Shown here piece by piece: positions 15,493-24,042 of a stretch of 37,850 nt of DNA. The DNA is from Bacteroidota bacterium (lineage in GTDB: Bacteria; Bacteroidota; Bacteroidia; Bacteroidales; CAIXZF01), in NCBI GenBank assembly GCA_026391855.1, contig JAPLDE010000256.1, forward strand, positions 6,906-44,755, read 5' to 3'. Within the stretch, counting starts at the first letter, position 1; every line of letters starts with the position of its first letter. Made by a program: the position numbers and the translations under genes. The notes below the pieces were generated by a model. That model saw only the letters and a list, made by a program, of their open reading frames with translations. It was not told where the DNA came from and ran no database searches.

Positions 15493-17557
15493 ACGCCTCC
15501 TTTGTCTGATCATATGGATTGGCCTGTTTCTCATTACACCTGACATCCGGGCACAGGAAATTGATCAGGTGCTGCAATCCATCATTAATAACGACCAGTT
15601 CAGGGAAGAGGAAGTGAAGGATGAAACCGTGGATGTTACGGTCTTTCATGAAAGGGAGGAGGAGTTGAAAAATAATCCTGTTGACCTTTCGGTGCTGGAT
15701 CCGGTGGAAATTTTACGGCTTGAGATGCTGGAAAGAAAAAAGATGGATGCACTGTACGAATACCTGCTGTTGTATGGCCCGATGATGTCGGTTTATGAAT
15801 TACAGGCCGTAGAAGGAATAGACGGGGAAACAGTATCTTCACTGATTCAGTATGTTACGGTGAGTCACAAGGATAGAAACCGACCTTTGTCGTTGAAGGA
15901 ACTTTTCAGAAAGCCACATGTTGAATTAATGACATCGGTCCGGAGGGTATTACAGCAAAAGTCGGGTTACGACCCCGATACAGGAATGTCTGTTTCTTCC
16001 TGTTACATGGGTGACCCATGGCAGGAGAAGATGACGCTCAGGGTAAATTTCAGTAATCACTTGCTGTTGGGTGTTGCCCTGAAGAAAGATCCCGGGGAGA
16101 TCGCACCCGACAGGATTCACCCGTTTCGGTTTGATGACCGGTCGGCTTTCCTGGCAGTGAAAGACATGGGTTGGTTGAAGCGGTTGGTGATTGGTAACTT
16201 TGGGGCTTCTTTCGGGCAGGGACTGACCCTGGGCGGCGGTAATGGCAGCTTTTCCGGGCCACAGGGTGATTTCGGGTTCCGTCCCGGAGGAATTACGCCT
16301 ACCTTATCTACCAGGAAGGAAAGCACGTATCGCGGAATAGGTGTGATCTGCGATATCGGAAATACCGTCGTAAGCGGATTCCTTTCCATGCAGAACAGGG
16401 ACGCCGGCATCGATTCCCCGGAGGCCTCAACCGGGGACGCTGTAATAAGCTCCCTGACTGAAGGCGGATACCACAGGACCCTGACGGAAACCGAAAAAAA
16501 GGATGCGGTGAAGGAATATCATGCCGGGCTGAATTTCAGGGGTGGGGGAGAACACTGGAAAAGCGGCTTTACCCTGTTTCATCATACATTGGAGGCCCGT
16601 TTGTTACCCGGCCCTCAACCATATAATAAATTCCGCGATACCAGTTCACGGCAAACCTGGGCAGGATGGGATTTCCAGGTCTTTCTTCCCCGTTTTACCT
16701 GGTCGGGAGAAATATCCTCCAAAGCGAACGGAGGCAACGCTATGGTATCTAACCTGAGCTTGAGACCCTCGTCCAATGTCGCCTTTTCCTTCTCACTGAG
16801 GATGTTACAGGGAAAATGGTCGAACAGCCAATCGGCTTCTTATCTCGTAACTTCTTCCATAATGAATGAAGTTACCCTGGCAGGCATGATGCAACTGCTT
16901 TTACATAAGAACTGGGACATGACTTTTTCCACTGAAGCCAGCCAATACCCATGGTTAAGGTACCAGGTCAGTGCTCCTTCATCAAAGATAAAGCACCACC
17001 TGAAGGTTTGCTTTCGCCCGTCAAAAACAACCTCCATGGAAGGTTTTATGAAATGGTCGGAAGATCAGAAAGACAGGACTGACAAAACAAAAACCGGTTC
17101 CGTCTGTTTCATAGAACAGATAACGACAGGAATACAGGTAAACAGTGCGGTGGAAAGGCTTACGCTTAAAGGAAATCTCAGGTGGTTGATGAACAGGGAA
17201 GCAGGGGTGATAACGGGCAGTGGCTTTTTAATGGCGCAGGATGTATCCTGGTGGATAAAGGAGAAAAAAGCAAGGGTTACCTTCAGGGTGGCCCTTTTCG
17301 ATACTGATTCCTATAATGAGCGTATCTATTGCTGGGATCAGGACCTCTACCAGAGTTTCAGTGTACCCGCTTATTATTCAAAGGGTTACCAAACATCGAT
17401 GGTATTCAGTTATCATTGGTTCCGGGGGCTGGATTCTTGGATCAAATATAGCCGCTTTTCATACCCGGGTATGGTAGTGATCGGATCCGGAACAGAACAA
17501 ATTTCAGGAAATCAAAAAAGCGAATTGGCTGTACAAATCAGAATATCAGTTAATTAA
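15479..17557 (+). CDS. Helix-hairpin-helix domain protein with predicted outer-membrane beta-barrel
   Basis: The ATG at 15479 (692 residues) opens directly into a signal peptide (KRDKRLLCLIIWIGLFLITPDIRAQ); a start four codons earlier is less likely. Residues about 67-126 resemble the ComEA-type double helix-hairpin-helix: the first hairpin is degenerate (LEMLERKKMDALYEYL), the second keeps VYELQAVEGIDGETVSSLI. From about 180 onward the chain is a long series of amphipathic strands with Gly-rich turns, including FGASFGQGLTLGGG, a phrase I associate with the large Bacteroidota HHH/barrel family. The function of that family is not known to me. HHH modules usually bind DNA, so a role in DNA handling at the envelope is possible but unproven. 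It overlaps the upstream barrel gene by 14 bp. Confidence 0.78.
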   Translation: MKRDKRLLCLIIWIGLFLITPDIRAQEIDQVLQSIINNDQFREEEVKDETVDVTVFHEREEELKNNPVDLSVLDPVEILRLEMLERKKMDALYEYLLLYGPMMSVYELQAVEGIDGETVSSLIQYVTVSHKDRNRPLSLKELFRKPHVELMTSVRRVLQQKSGYDPDTGMSVSSCYMGDPWQEKMTLRVNFSNHLLLGVALKKDPGEIAPDRIHPFRFDDRSAFLAVKDMGWLKRLVIGNFGASFGQGLTLGGGNGSFSGPQGDFGFRPGGITPTLSTRKESTYRGIGVICDIGNTVVSGFLSMQNRDAGIDSPEASTGDAVISSLTEGGYHRTLTETEKKDAVKEYHAGLNFRGGGEHWKSGFTLFHHTLEARLLPGPQPYNKFRDTSSRQTWAGWDFQVFLPRFTWSGEISSKANGGNAMVSNLSLRPSSNVAFSFSLRMLQGKWSNSQSASYLVTSSIMNEVTLAGMMQLLLHKNWDMTFSTEASQYPWLRYQVSAPSSKIKHHLKVCFRPSKTTSMEGFMKWSEDQKDRTDKTKTGSVCFIEQITTGIQVNSAVERLTLKGNLRWLMNREAGVITGSGFLMAQDVSWWIKEKKARVTFRVALFDTDSYNERIYCWDQDLYQSFSVPAYYSKGYQTSMVFSYHWFRGLDSWIKYSRFSYPGMVVIGSGTEQISGNQKSELAVQIRISVN

Positions 17558-17607
17558 AAAATTTTTAAAATTTCCTGTAACATAACACTACCCTTGGCGT
17601 CTTATGT

Positions 17608-18102
17608 ATGCAAACACAAAAACAAACAAACATGACAACAAATAACAACCAACTGAAAATATACAGGACAGCTTTGATCATCTGGATCGTTGCCCTGTTA
17701 AATATAGGTTCAGCCCAAAATTTTTACCTCAGGGGCGCAAGCTTTCAGGATGCCGGGGTCTCCTTTTCTCAAGGGAATGAGGATGTTCCACCAGCCTCCC
17801 TGCTTCCTTCCCTCGGTGAACGTAAATCAGTGATCGATGAAATGACGCAAAATCCCGTGTACTGGATTGATTATCTGAATACTAATGTTATCAATGAGGA
17901 ACCCGGGACCGTTACTGCTGAAGATGATTTCACTTCTTCCCTGGGACAGTTGCTGTCGGACCCTGACTATTGGGTTAACTATCTGAATGAGCAGGTAAAC
18001 AGCGAAGATGAATCCGGCCACAGTGTCCTTACACCGATGGAAACAGATCCATTGTACTGGAAGCATTTCCTTGACAAACAGGTGGAGGTTGAAAACCTTT
18101 AA
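17608..18102 (+). CDS. Small exported protein with three YW repeats, unknown function
   Basis: Not recognised. It has 164 residues from ATG 17608, or 156 from the in-frame ATG at 17632; the latter places a signal peptide (IYRTALIIWIVALLNIGSAQ) nearer the start. The mature protein is acidic and contains three copies of a motif of about 20 residues: NPVYWIDYLNTNV (82-94), DPDYWVNYLNEQV (118-130) and DPLYWKHFLDKQV (147-159). These share (N/D)P-x-YW-x-x-(Y/F)L-(N/D)-x-x-V, and the linkers are unrelated. There are no cysteines and no sorting signal at the C-terminus. The gene stands alone, 50 bp after the HHH/barrel gene, and ends at a strong terminator, so it may be the last gene of that transcript. 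Confidence 0.75.
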   Translation: MQTQKQTNMTTNNNQLKIYRTALIIWIVALLNIGSAQNFYLRGASFQDAGVSFSQGNEDVPPASLLPSLGERKSVIDEMTQNPVYWIDYLNTNVINEEPGTVTAEDDFTSSLGQLLSDPDYWVNYLNEQVNSEDESGHSVLTPMETDPLYWKHFLDKQVEVENL

Positions 18103-18156
18103 AGATAACAGATTTAGTTGGGTTAAGTAAATCTGGGTTAATTAGATTCAATGACG

Positions 18157-18184
18157 GGCGGGGCTGAAAAGTCCCGCCTTTTTT
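18157..18184 (+). terminator. Intrinsic terminator with GAAA loop
   Basis: GGCGGGGCT (18157-18165), GAAA loop, AGTCCCGCC (18170-18178), then six T residues. This 9-bp stem (one G-U pair) follows the YW-repeat gene by 55 bp. Confidence 0.9.
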
Positions 18185-18272
18185 ATGGGGATAACCAACA
18201 GGATGGTTGAATTTCAGGATAATTTTTCATAGGTTTGTCAGGAAAATTCTGTTACATCTTAAGACTAAACTT

Positions 18273-20048
18273 ATGCTAAAAGGACACCCCAAAGGATTGA
18301 TCGTCGCTTTTTTTGCCAACATGGGAGAGCGCTTCGGCTTCTACACCATGATGGCGATTCTTGTATTATTTCTTCAGGCAAAATATGGATTATCGGAATC
18401 AACGGCAGGAGAGATTTACAGCTGGTTTTACTTTGCCATTTACGCATTGGCACTGGTTGGCGGACTTATAGCTGATTATACGAATAAGTACAAAACGGTC
18501 ATATTAGCCGGTCAGGTTATCATGTTCGCCGGATATGTGCTGATGTCCATCCCCGGTCTCACACTTACAGTAACGGTCATCGGCCTTTTTACCATTGCTT
18601 TTGGTAACGGACTCTTCAAAGGGAACCTGCAGGCTGTGGTAGGACAGATGTATGATGATGAGAGATATTCCAAGCTTCGGGATTCTGCGTATATGTTGTT
18701 TTACATGGGGATCAATATTGGCGCTTTTTTTGCGCCATTTGCAGCAACCAGGGTACGTGACTGGTGGCTGGAGACAAACAACTATCTGCATGACGGCAGT
18801 TTACCCGCTCTTTGTCATCAGTTTCAGAATGGTACGCTCAAGGATGTTTCCACCTTACAGCACTTAGCCGACAAGGTTAGTTTGAAGGGTCCGGTTGCCA
18901 ACCTGGCGGATTTTGCTTCCAATTACCTGGAGGTGTTTTCCAGGGGATATAATTATGCCTTCGGAATCGCTGCCTGCGCCATGATCCTTTCCCTGATCGT
19001 TTACTTATTGTTTTTCAGGTTGTTACCAAACAAGCAGAAAGCTGTTAAAAAACAGGATGATGGAGTTCAGAAAAAGCCCTGGGCCATTTTAGTTGCTCTG
19101 GCTGCCGGCTTTCTTACGGCATACCTTATCAGCCTGGTTAAAGACTTTCCCACCGGAATGGCGTTCGGGTTATTCGCCGCATTTATCACCTGGATCATCA
19201 TAATCTCCAATAAAGAAGAGAAACCAAGGGTTACTGCCCTTATTCTTGTTTTTATCGTGGTTGTCTTTTTCTGGATGTCCTTTCATCAGAACGGGCTGAC
19301 CCTCACTTTCTTTGCCCGCGATTATACGGTAAAAACAGTGGCTCCGGTAACATACATGTTCTTTACCCTGGAGAACATTTTATCGGTCATTGCCTTTATT
19401 GCAGGTATAATCCTTGTTCTTGGCAAAAAACGCAGCGTGAATATAAGGATCGCCGGGGGAGTTTTGTTCGTTCTTGGTGCGGCAGCCTGTTACTACCTCT
19501 TTTCCCAGTCCTTCAACCCATTGTTTATTGTGACACTCACTTTTATAGTGATGGCGGTATTTACCTGGCTTAATAAACGAGGGATAGAACCCAGCACACC
19601 AAAGAAAATTGGTATTGGGATGATCATTGCCGCCATTGGTTTTGTCGTCATCCTTGTCGCCTCCCTAAACCTGGTTTCACCACACGAGCTAAAGTTCATG
19701 GATGCATCGGGCGCAGTTAAATATAATCCGGTCCCTGACAGCTCCAGGGTAATGCCGTATTGGCTGATGAGTTCCTATCTCATCCTTACCATTGCAGAGT
19801 TGTTTCTGAGCCCGATGGGATTGTCTTTTGTTTCAAAAGTTGCCCCTGTTCGTTTTCAGGGACTGATGCAGGGCGGATGGCTGCTTGCTACCGCAGTGGG
19901 AAACAAACTGCTCTTTATTGGAAGTGATTTCTGGGGAGTCCTCGACCTGTGGCAGCTTTGGGCTATCTTTATTACCTGTTGTATCCTTTCCGCTGCATTT
20001 ATCTTCTCCATTATAAAACGCCTGGAAAGAGTAACCTCCAGCATATAA
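18273..20048 (+). CDS. POT-family (PTR2) peptide MFS transporter
   Basis: Inner-membrane proton-coupled oligopeptide transporter by family. The ATG at 18273 gives 591 residues and starts just before the first helix; an upstream TTG start would add a basic, unconserved leader. It has about 12-14 helices. Family signatures are GERFGFYTM (18-26), IADYTNKYKTV in the first cytoplasmic loop, GNGLFKGNLQAVVGQMY, and the C-terminal LSPMGLSFVSKVAPVRFQGLMQGGW. The usual proton-coupling motif E-x-x-E-R is N-M-G-E-R here (Asn16 in place of the first Glu), so coupling may differ. The gene is monocistronic, preceded by the YW-repeat gene's terminator. Confidence 0.93.
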   Translation: MLKGHPKGLIVAFFANMGERFGFYTMMAILVLFLQAKYGLSESTAGEIYSWFYFAIYALALVGGLIADYTNKYKTVILAGQVIMFAGYVLMSIPGLTLTVTVIGLFTIAFGNGLFKGNLQAVVGQMYDDERYSKLRDSAYMLFYMGINIGAFFAPFAATRVRDWWLETNNYLHDGSLPALCHQFQNGTLKDVSTLQHLADKVSLKGPVANLADFASNYLEVFSRGYNYAFGIAACAMILSLIVYLLFFRLLPNKQKAVKKQDDGVQKKPWAILVALAAGFLTAYLISLVKDFPTGMAFGLFAAFITWIIIISNKEEKPRVTALILVFIVVVFFWMSFHQNGLTLTFFARDYTVKTVAPVTYMFFTLENILSVIAFIAGIILVLGKKRSVNIRIAGGVLFVLGAAACYYLFSQSFNPLFIVTLTFIVMAVFTWLNKRGIEPSTPKKIGIGMIIAAIGFVVILVASLNLVSPHELKFMDASGAVKYNPVPDSSRVMPYWLMSSYLILTIAELFLSPMGLSFVSKVAPVRFQGLMQGGWLLATAVGNKLLFIGSDFWGVLDLWQLWAIFITCCILSAAFIFSIIKRLERVTSSI

Positions 20049-20071
20049 TTGTCACTTCGTCACCTTGTTTT

Positions 20072-21010
20072 ATGGATTTTCCCTGGAAACACCAACGGAG
20101 ATATAATTCGTATGCCGAGTATTTCAGGCAGGAGTTTGGCACCCGGGTCCAGAAACTAACACTGGATGCCGGGTTCACATGCCCGAACCGTGACGGAACA
20201 GCCGGGACGGGAGGCTGCACCTACTGTAACAATGATGCTTTTAATCCTTCCTACTGCCAGCCGGAGAAATCAATAACCCGGCAACTTAAAGAAGGAGTCG
20301 GCTTTCATAAAGTCCGCTACCGCAGGGCAGTTAACTACCTGGCTTATTTTCAGGCCTATAGCAATACATATGCTCCGCTGGAAAGATTGAGGGCCCTGTA
20401 TGAAGAAGCCCTTTCCTTTCCGGGTGTGATTGGCCTTGTCATAGGGACCCGGCCTGATTGCATTGATAATGAGATGCTTGATTATTTCAGTGAATTGAAT
20501 TCACGGGTTTACCTGGTACTGGAGTATGGCGTAGAGAGTATTTACAATAATACCCTGGAGAAAGTGAACCGCGGACATAGCTGGGAACAGTCGGAAGAGG
20601 CCATCCAAAAAACTGCCGCCAGGGGAATACGGACAGGAGCCCATTTTATTCTCGGGCTTCCCGGTGAAACCAGGGAAATGATGCTGAACACTGCAGAAGT
20701 CATTTCTTCTCTGCCCCTTCACAGTATCAAACTGCATCAGCTTCAGATCATTAAAGATACCAGGATGGCCATTGATTACCAGAATGACCCTTCGGCTTTC
20801 TCCTTTTTCACCCTTAATGAATATATCGAACTGGTTATCGATTTCCTGGAAAGACTGAACCCTGCCATTGTGGTAGAAAGGATAGCCGGCGAGGTCCCGC
20901 CCAGGTTCCTGGCAGGACCCGGCTGGGGCCTGATCCGCAACGACCAGGTCCTTCAAAGGGTGGAAAACCGGATTGAGGAAAGAAATACCTGGCAGGGGAA
21001 GCTATGCTGA
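20072..21010 (+). CDS. Radical SAM protein, YhcC / TIGR01212 family
   Basis: The ATG at 20072 gives 312 residues and opens with the conserved YNSYAEYFRQEFG segment; longer frames run back into the transporter gene. The 4Fe-4S cluster cysteines are Cys37, Cys49 and Cys52 in the family's unusual spacing C-x11-C-x2-C (CPNRDG then GGCTYC). Other matches to YhcC are NDAFNPS, YFQAYSNTYAPLERL, GTRPDCID, EYGVES and HFILGLPGET. The reaction is not known with certainty; these proteins are often linked to tRNA or cofactor metabolism. The last 9 bp overlap the end of the convergent ribbon-helix-helix gene. The C-terminus (RVENRIEERNTWQGKLC) is variable in this family. Confidence 0.93.
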   Translation: MDFPWKHQRRYNSYAEYFRQEFGTRVQKLTLDAGFTCPNRDGTAGTGGCTYCNNDAFNPSYCQPEKSITRQLKEGVGFHKVRYRRAVNYLAYFQAYSNTYAPLERLRALYEEALSFPGVIGLVIGTRPDCIDNEMLDYFSELNSRVYLVLEYGVESIYNNTLEKVNRGHSWEQSEEAIQKTAARGIRTGAHFILGLPGETREMMLNTAEVISSLPLHSIKLHQLQIIKDTRMAIDYQNDPSAFSFFTLNEYIELVIDFLERLNPAIVVERIAGEVPPRFLAGPGWGLIRNDQVLQRVENRIEERNTWQGKLC

Positions 21011-21187
21011 GGACTCTGAAGGTTCTGTGTCCGGAGGCTCCTTATATCTTCCTGTTTTTTTTAGTGCCTGGGTAATTATCCATTCGATCTGACCATTGGT
21101 ACTCCTGAACTCGTCAGCCGCCCATTTCTCTACCTTCTGCAAGATCTTTGCATCAATCCTGAGTACGAAAGGTTTCTTCTCTGTCAT
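21002..21187 (-). CDS. Arc-like ribbon-helix-helix small protein
   Basis: A 61-residue protein beginning with a strand (KPFVLRIDAKIL) followed by two helices (QKVEKWAADEFRS and TNGQIEWIITQALKKTG), the ribbon-helix-helix plan of Arc and related DNA-binding proteins. The C-terminus is acidic and disordered (EPPDTEPSESSA). It starts 4 bp after the SPFH gene's stop, so the two form an operon. This small-RHH plus SPFH pairing recurs in Bacteroidota and other phyla to my knowledge. It may autoregulate the operon or bind the SPFH protein; neither is shown. Its last bases overlap the radical SAM gene on the other strand. Confidence 0.85.
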   Translation of the reverse strand: MTEKKPFVLRIDAKILQKVEKWAADEFRSTNGQIEWIITQALKKTGRYKEPPDTEPSESSA

Positions 21188-21191
21188 TATC

Positions 21192-22046
21192 CTAATGGGC
21201 TAATGTTCCTGTATTGATCACCGGGTTGGCTGATTTGTCACCACATAATACAACCATCAGGTTACTCACCATGGTGGCTTTCTGCTCCTCATCAAGCTGG
21301 ACGATCTGCTTTTTCGACAGGTGTTCCAGGGCCATCTCAACCATCGATACAGCCCCTTCGACTATCTTGAACCGGGCTGCAACCACCGCTGTAGCCTGCT
21401 GACGCTGCAACATGGCATGGGCAATCTCCGAAGCATAAGCCAGGTAGGCGATACGGGCTTCCATCACATTGATACCCGCTATGAACAGCCTTTCTGTAAG
21501 CTCCTTCTCCAGCACATGATTCACCTCTTCTCCTCCCGAACGCAGGGTGATCTCGGCCTGGGCATCGTCGAAATTGTCATAGGGATAATGCCCGGCCAGC
21601 TTTCTCACTGCGGCTTCACTCTGGACCTGTACGAACTTGACATAATCATCAACCTCAAAGGCAGCCTTAAACGTATCCTGAACCTGCCATACCAGCACCA
21701 CTCCGATCATGATGGGGTTTCCCACCTTGTCGTTTACTTTAAGCGGATCACTGTTGAGGTTGCGGGCCCTGAGGGATATCTTTCTTTTCAGGAAGAAAGG
21801 ATTCACCCAAAAGAACCCGTTGGCTTTGGCCGTTCCCTTGTATGCACCAAACAAGGTGAATACACAGGATTCATTCGGATTGATGACAACAAATCCTCCG
21901 ATCATGAAGGCGGCAATGATCTCGAAAATGATGACCCAGCTGGCCTGCGTTTGCCAGGCGATGAGGGCCGGAATCGCTGCCAGTACTAATGAAATAACCA
22001 ATCCGGTGTACCCTGAGATTGGCTTGAAATCTTTTTCTGTTTTCAT
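21192..22046 (-). CDS. SPFH/Band 7 (prohibitin-like) membrane protein
   Basis: A 284-residue member of the SPFH family, which builds large membrane rings and microdomains. It has two N-terminal hydrophobic segments (about 11-31 and 36-56), then a Band 7 core (about 55-200: VINPNESCVFTLFGAYKGT, then RNLNSDPLKVNDKVGNPI and VQSEAAVRKLAGHYPYD). A helical tail rich in Ala, Glu and Gln follows (MLQRQQATAVVAARFKIVEGA), where oligomers form. The wording matches the subgroup commonly followed by a small Arc-like gene. The start at ATG 22046 lies about 20 bp after a good promoter. Its task in the cell is unknown; links to membrane proteostasis are known for HflK/C and prohibitins, not for this subgroup. 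Confidence 0.9.
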   Translation of the reverse strand: MKTEKDFKPISGYTGLVISLVLAAIPALIAWQTQASWVIIFEIIAAFMIGGFVVINPNESCVFTLFGAYKGTAKANGFFWVNPFFLKRKISLRARNLNSDPLKVNDKVGNPIMIGVVLVWQVQDTFKAAFEVDDYVKFVQVQSEAAVRKLAGHYPYDNFDDAQAEITLRSGGEEVNHVLEKELTERLFIAGINVMEARIAYLAYASEIAHAMLQRQQATAVVAARFKIVEGAVSMVEMALEHLSKKQIVQLDEEQKATMVSNLMVVLCGDKSANPVINTGTLAH

Positions 22047-22071
22047 TGATTATGATATTAAAATGATAGCA

Positions 22072-22102
22072 CAAAGATACTATGTTAAAAAGGGTTTGTC
22101 AA
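22072..22102 (-). promoter_or_regulatory. Promoter of the SPFH-RHH operon
   Basis: On the minus strand: TTG (22102-22100), 20 bp, then TATCTTTG (22079-22072). Both boxes and spacing fit the Bacteroidota consensus. Transcription would start close to 22066, about 20 bp before the ATG. Confidence 0.7.
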
Positions 22103-22109
22103 GAATATA

Positions 22110-22167
22110 ATTTGGAAATTTGGAAATTTGAAAATTTGAAAATGAATCAATTTGAAATTTGAAAATG
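22110..22167. repeat. AT-rich 8-bp tandem repeat
   Basis: ATTTGGAA twice then ATTTGAAA twice (22110-22141) are consecutive 8-bp units. A diverged continuation with ATTTGAA/ATTTGAAA follows to 22167. It lies just upstream of the SPFH promoter, on the side of the glycosyltransferase gene. Confidence 0.85.
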
Positions 22168-22235
22168 AAGTTTTATTCAATTGATAATTAGCACATTGAA
22201 TTTTACTTATGGAACATCAAGGATGTCAGCAGTGT

Positions 22236-23861
22236 TCAATCATATTCCAGTATCCAGTCACCCCTGAAGATCACTGTGTTATCCCTGAGCAGATAGTCCG
22301 GCATTTTCTCATTTTTTCCGTTCAGGATCACAATGGGCCGGTTCTTCTTCTTTACCTCTGTATATTGTTCATAATCAGGTATGAAGTTATAGCAGGGGAA
22401 ATCTGTAAAGAACATGCATTCCATGTTATGCTGTCGTGGAAAATTGAAAATGACCGCATTGGCAGGAAGCGTTTTAGTGAAGTTATGGAAGGTTTTTATA
22501 TTTGTGGCTGCCCAGGGAAGTTGCATGTTATCCTTCTTCCAGGTGGTATGCCGGCTTTGTAACTCTTCAAGGTTAATGTTCATGTACCCGATAAGAAAGA
22601 GGAATAGAGTGAGCAGCGTTATCCGCAACAGCCTGATTATTTTCAGCTGTTGAATCTTTTCAGCAAAATAGTCGATCAGACAGGCTAAGGCCAGATAAAC
22701 AGGAAGCGCACTCACAAAGGTATAACTGACCATTTTAGTCTGGGCAAGGCTGAAGAACAGGTAGGTGATACCGGCGAAAGACAGCACCGAGATCCCGGCA
22801 TTTTTATGAATGGTTTTTTTATAGAATAAAACGAATCCGACCAACAGCACATAGGGAACAAGTTTACCGTAGAGCCCGGCCAATTTATCAAAGTGATACC
22901 AGAAATCTCCTCCATGACCTTCAACTACTTCGTTGAAATGCAGCCGGTTATATTGGAACTCTGCGTTTGCTTCGACAGGGAATTTATGGAAAGTATACAG
23001 TTGCCAGGGAAGAAAGATTACCACCGTGATCAGAAGAGCGAATAAAAAATCAATGATTTTTCTGCGGTCATGCCAGTGGTTGGTCAGCATGAAGATCCCC
23101 CAGATCAGGTAGATGACCAGGGAGAAAAGCCATTTATTCAATATGGCAAAACCGCAAAAGATCCCTACAAGGATCACCCACTTCCGTTTCCCGGAGAAGA
23201 CATACTCGCACCAGGCCCACAGGCTGGCAGAAACATAGAAGAGGAAAGCGACATCATTGTGGTCCATCTGCTGTCGGCCGGAAATCATCTCAGTAAGGGT
23301 AAACGAGGTGGTGAACAGAAGGGCCGTATAATAACCAACCTTTTCGCTTACCAGCAGCTTTCCGGTGCGGTAACTGATGAGCACCAGTAAACTACCCAGG
23401 ATGGCACTGGGAATCCTTAATGTAATAAGATTGACACCAAAAAGCTTGAAGATCAGGGCTATCTGCCACAGAAACAACGGCTGTTTATGCAGCCAGATAT
23501 AGGTCCTGTCCCAGCGGTAGGGAGGGAAGGTGATTACAGGGTCATCAAACAGCGTTGGTTTGAAAAGATGTTTCACCATGTTTTTGGCTACCACGGCGTG
23601 GAAGCGTTCATCCCAGATATTTAAAAAGGGATCGAGCAGGGTGGCCAGAAAAAAAATGCCTAAAGTGGCCAGAAAAAGGATCATCAGAGCGGCCCCCGGT
23701 TTGTTCCGGTTATGGAAGACAAGGCTTACTAATATAAGCAGGGCACTTACCGCTAGTAAAACAACCTGGGTTTGTGTAAAGTATGTTTTAAACATTGGCT
23801 GGGAAGCTGGCTTAATTTCTTCTCTGATGAGTAATGGCGGGATCATCACTTCCCCGTTCAT
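22236..23861 (-). CDS. GT39/ArnT-like membrane glycosyltransferase
   Basis: Predicted to move a sugar from a polyprenyl-phosphate donor to lipid A, protein or glycan on the periplasmic side. The 541 residues include about 11-13 transmembrane helices. The first periplasmic loop carries the Asp84-Glu85 pair in NIWDERFHA, the acidic catalytic site of the PMT/ArnT superfamily, followed by HKQPLFLWQIALIFKLFG and LRIPSAILGSLL, both typical. The segment SGRQQMDHNDVAFLF near 200 is also family-like. The C-terminal periplasmic tail is about 110 residues. The true start may be the second Met (residue 6), as the first 25 residues are unconserved. It stands alone with no sugar-nucleotide genes nearby, so acceptor and sugar are unknown. 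Confidence 0.85.
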   Translation of the reverse strand: MNGEVMIPPLLIREEIKPASQPMFKTYFTQTQVVLLAVSALLILVSLVFHNRNKPGAALMILFLATLGIFFLATLLDPFLNIWDERFHAVVAKNMVKHLFKPTLFDDPVITFPPYRWDRTYIWLHKQPLFLWQIALIFKLFGVNLITLRIPSAILGSLLVLISYRTGKLLVSEKVGYYTALLFTTSFTLTEMISGRQQMDHNDVAFLFYVSASLWAWCEYVFSGKRKWVILVGIFCGFAILNKWLFSLVIYLIWGIFMLTNHWHDRRKIIDFLFALLITVVIFLPWQLYTFHKFPVEANAEFQYNRLHFNEVVEGHGGDFWYHFDKLAGLYGKLVPYVLLVGFVLFYKKTIHKNAGISVLSFAGITYLFFSLAQTKMVSYTFVSALPVYLALACLIDYFAEKIQQLKIIRLLRITLLTLFLFLIGYMNINLEELQSRHTTWKKDNMQLPWAATNIKTFHNFTKTLPANAVIFNFPRQHNMECMFFTDFPCYNFIPDYEQYTEVKKKNRPIVILNGKNEKMPDYLLRDNTVIFRGDWILEYD

Positions 23862-24042
23862 TCAGAATGAACAATAATAAGGAATATCATTCATTTCCTA
23901 AAAAAAATCAGCATTTATTATGATGATGTATAATACATGATATTACTGTGAAAATTATTTTATTATATTGCAAGGTATATTTCCTAATTTATTGAGCTGG
24001 CAGTTTAATTATCTGTAAATAAACCAATTAACCCTCCTTTTT

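Noticed and set aside
20501..20956. Antisense reading frame inside the radical SAM gene
   Set aside because: It has no domain or plausible start context and is opposite a strongly conserved gene.
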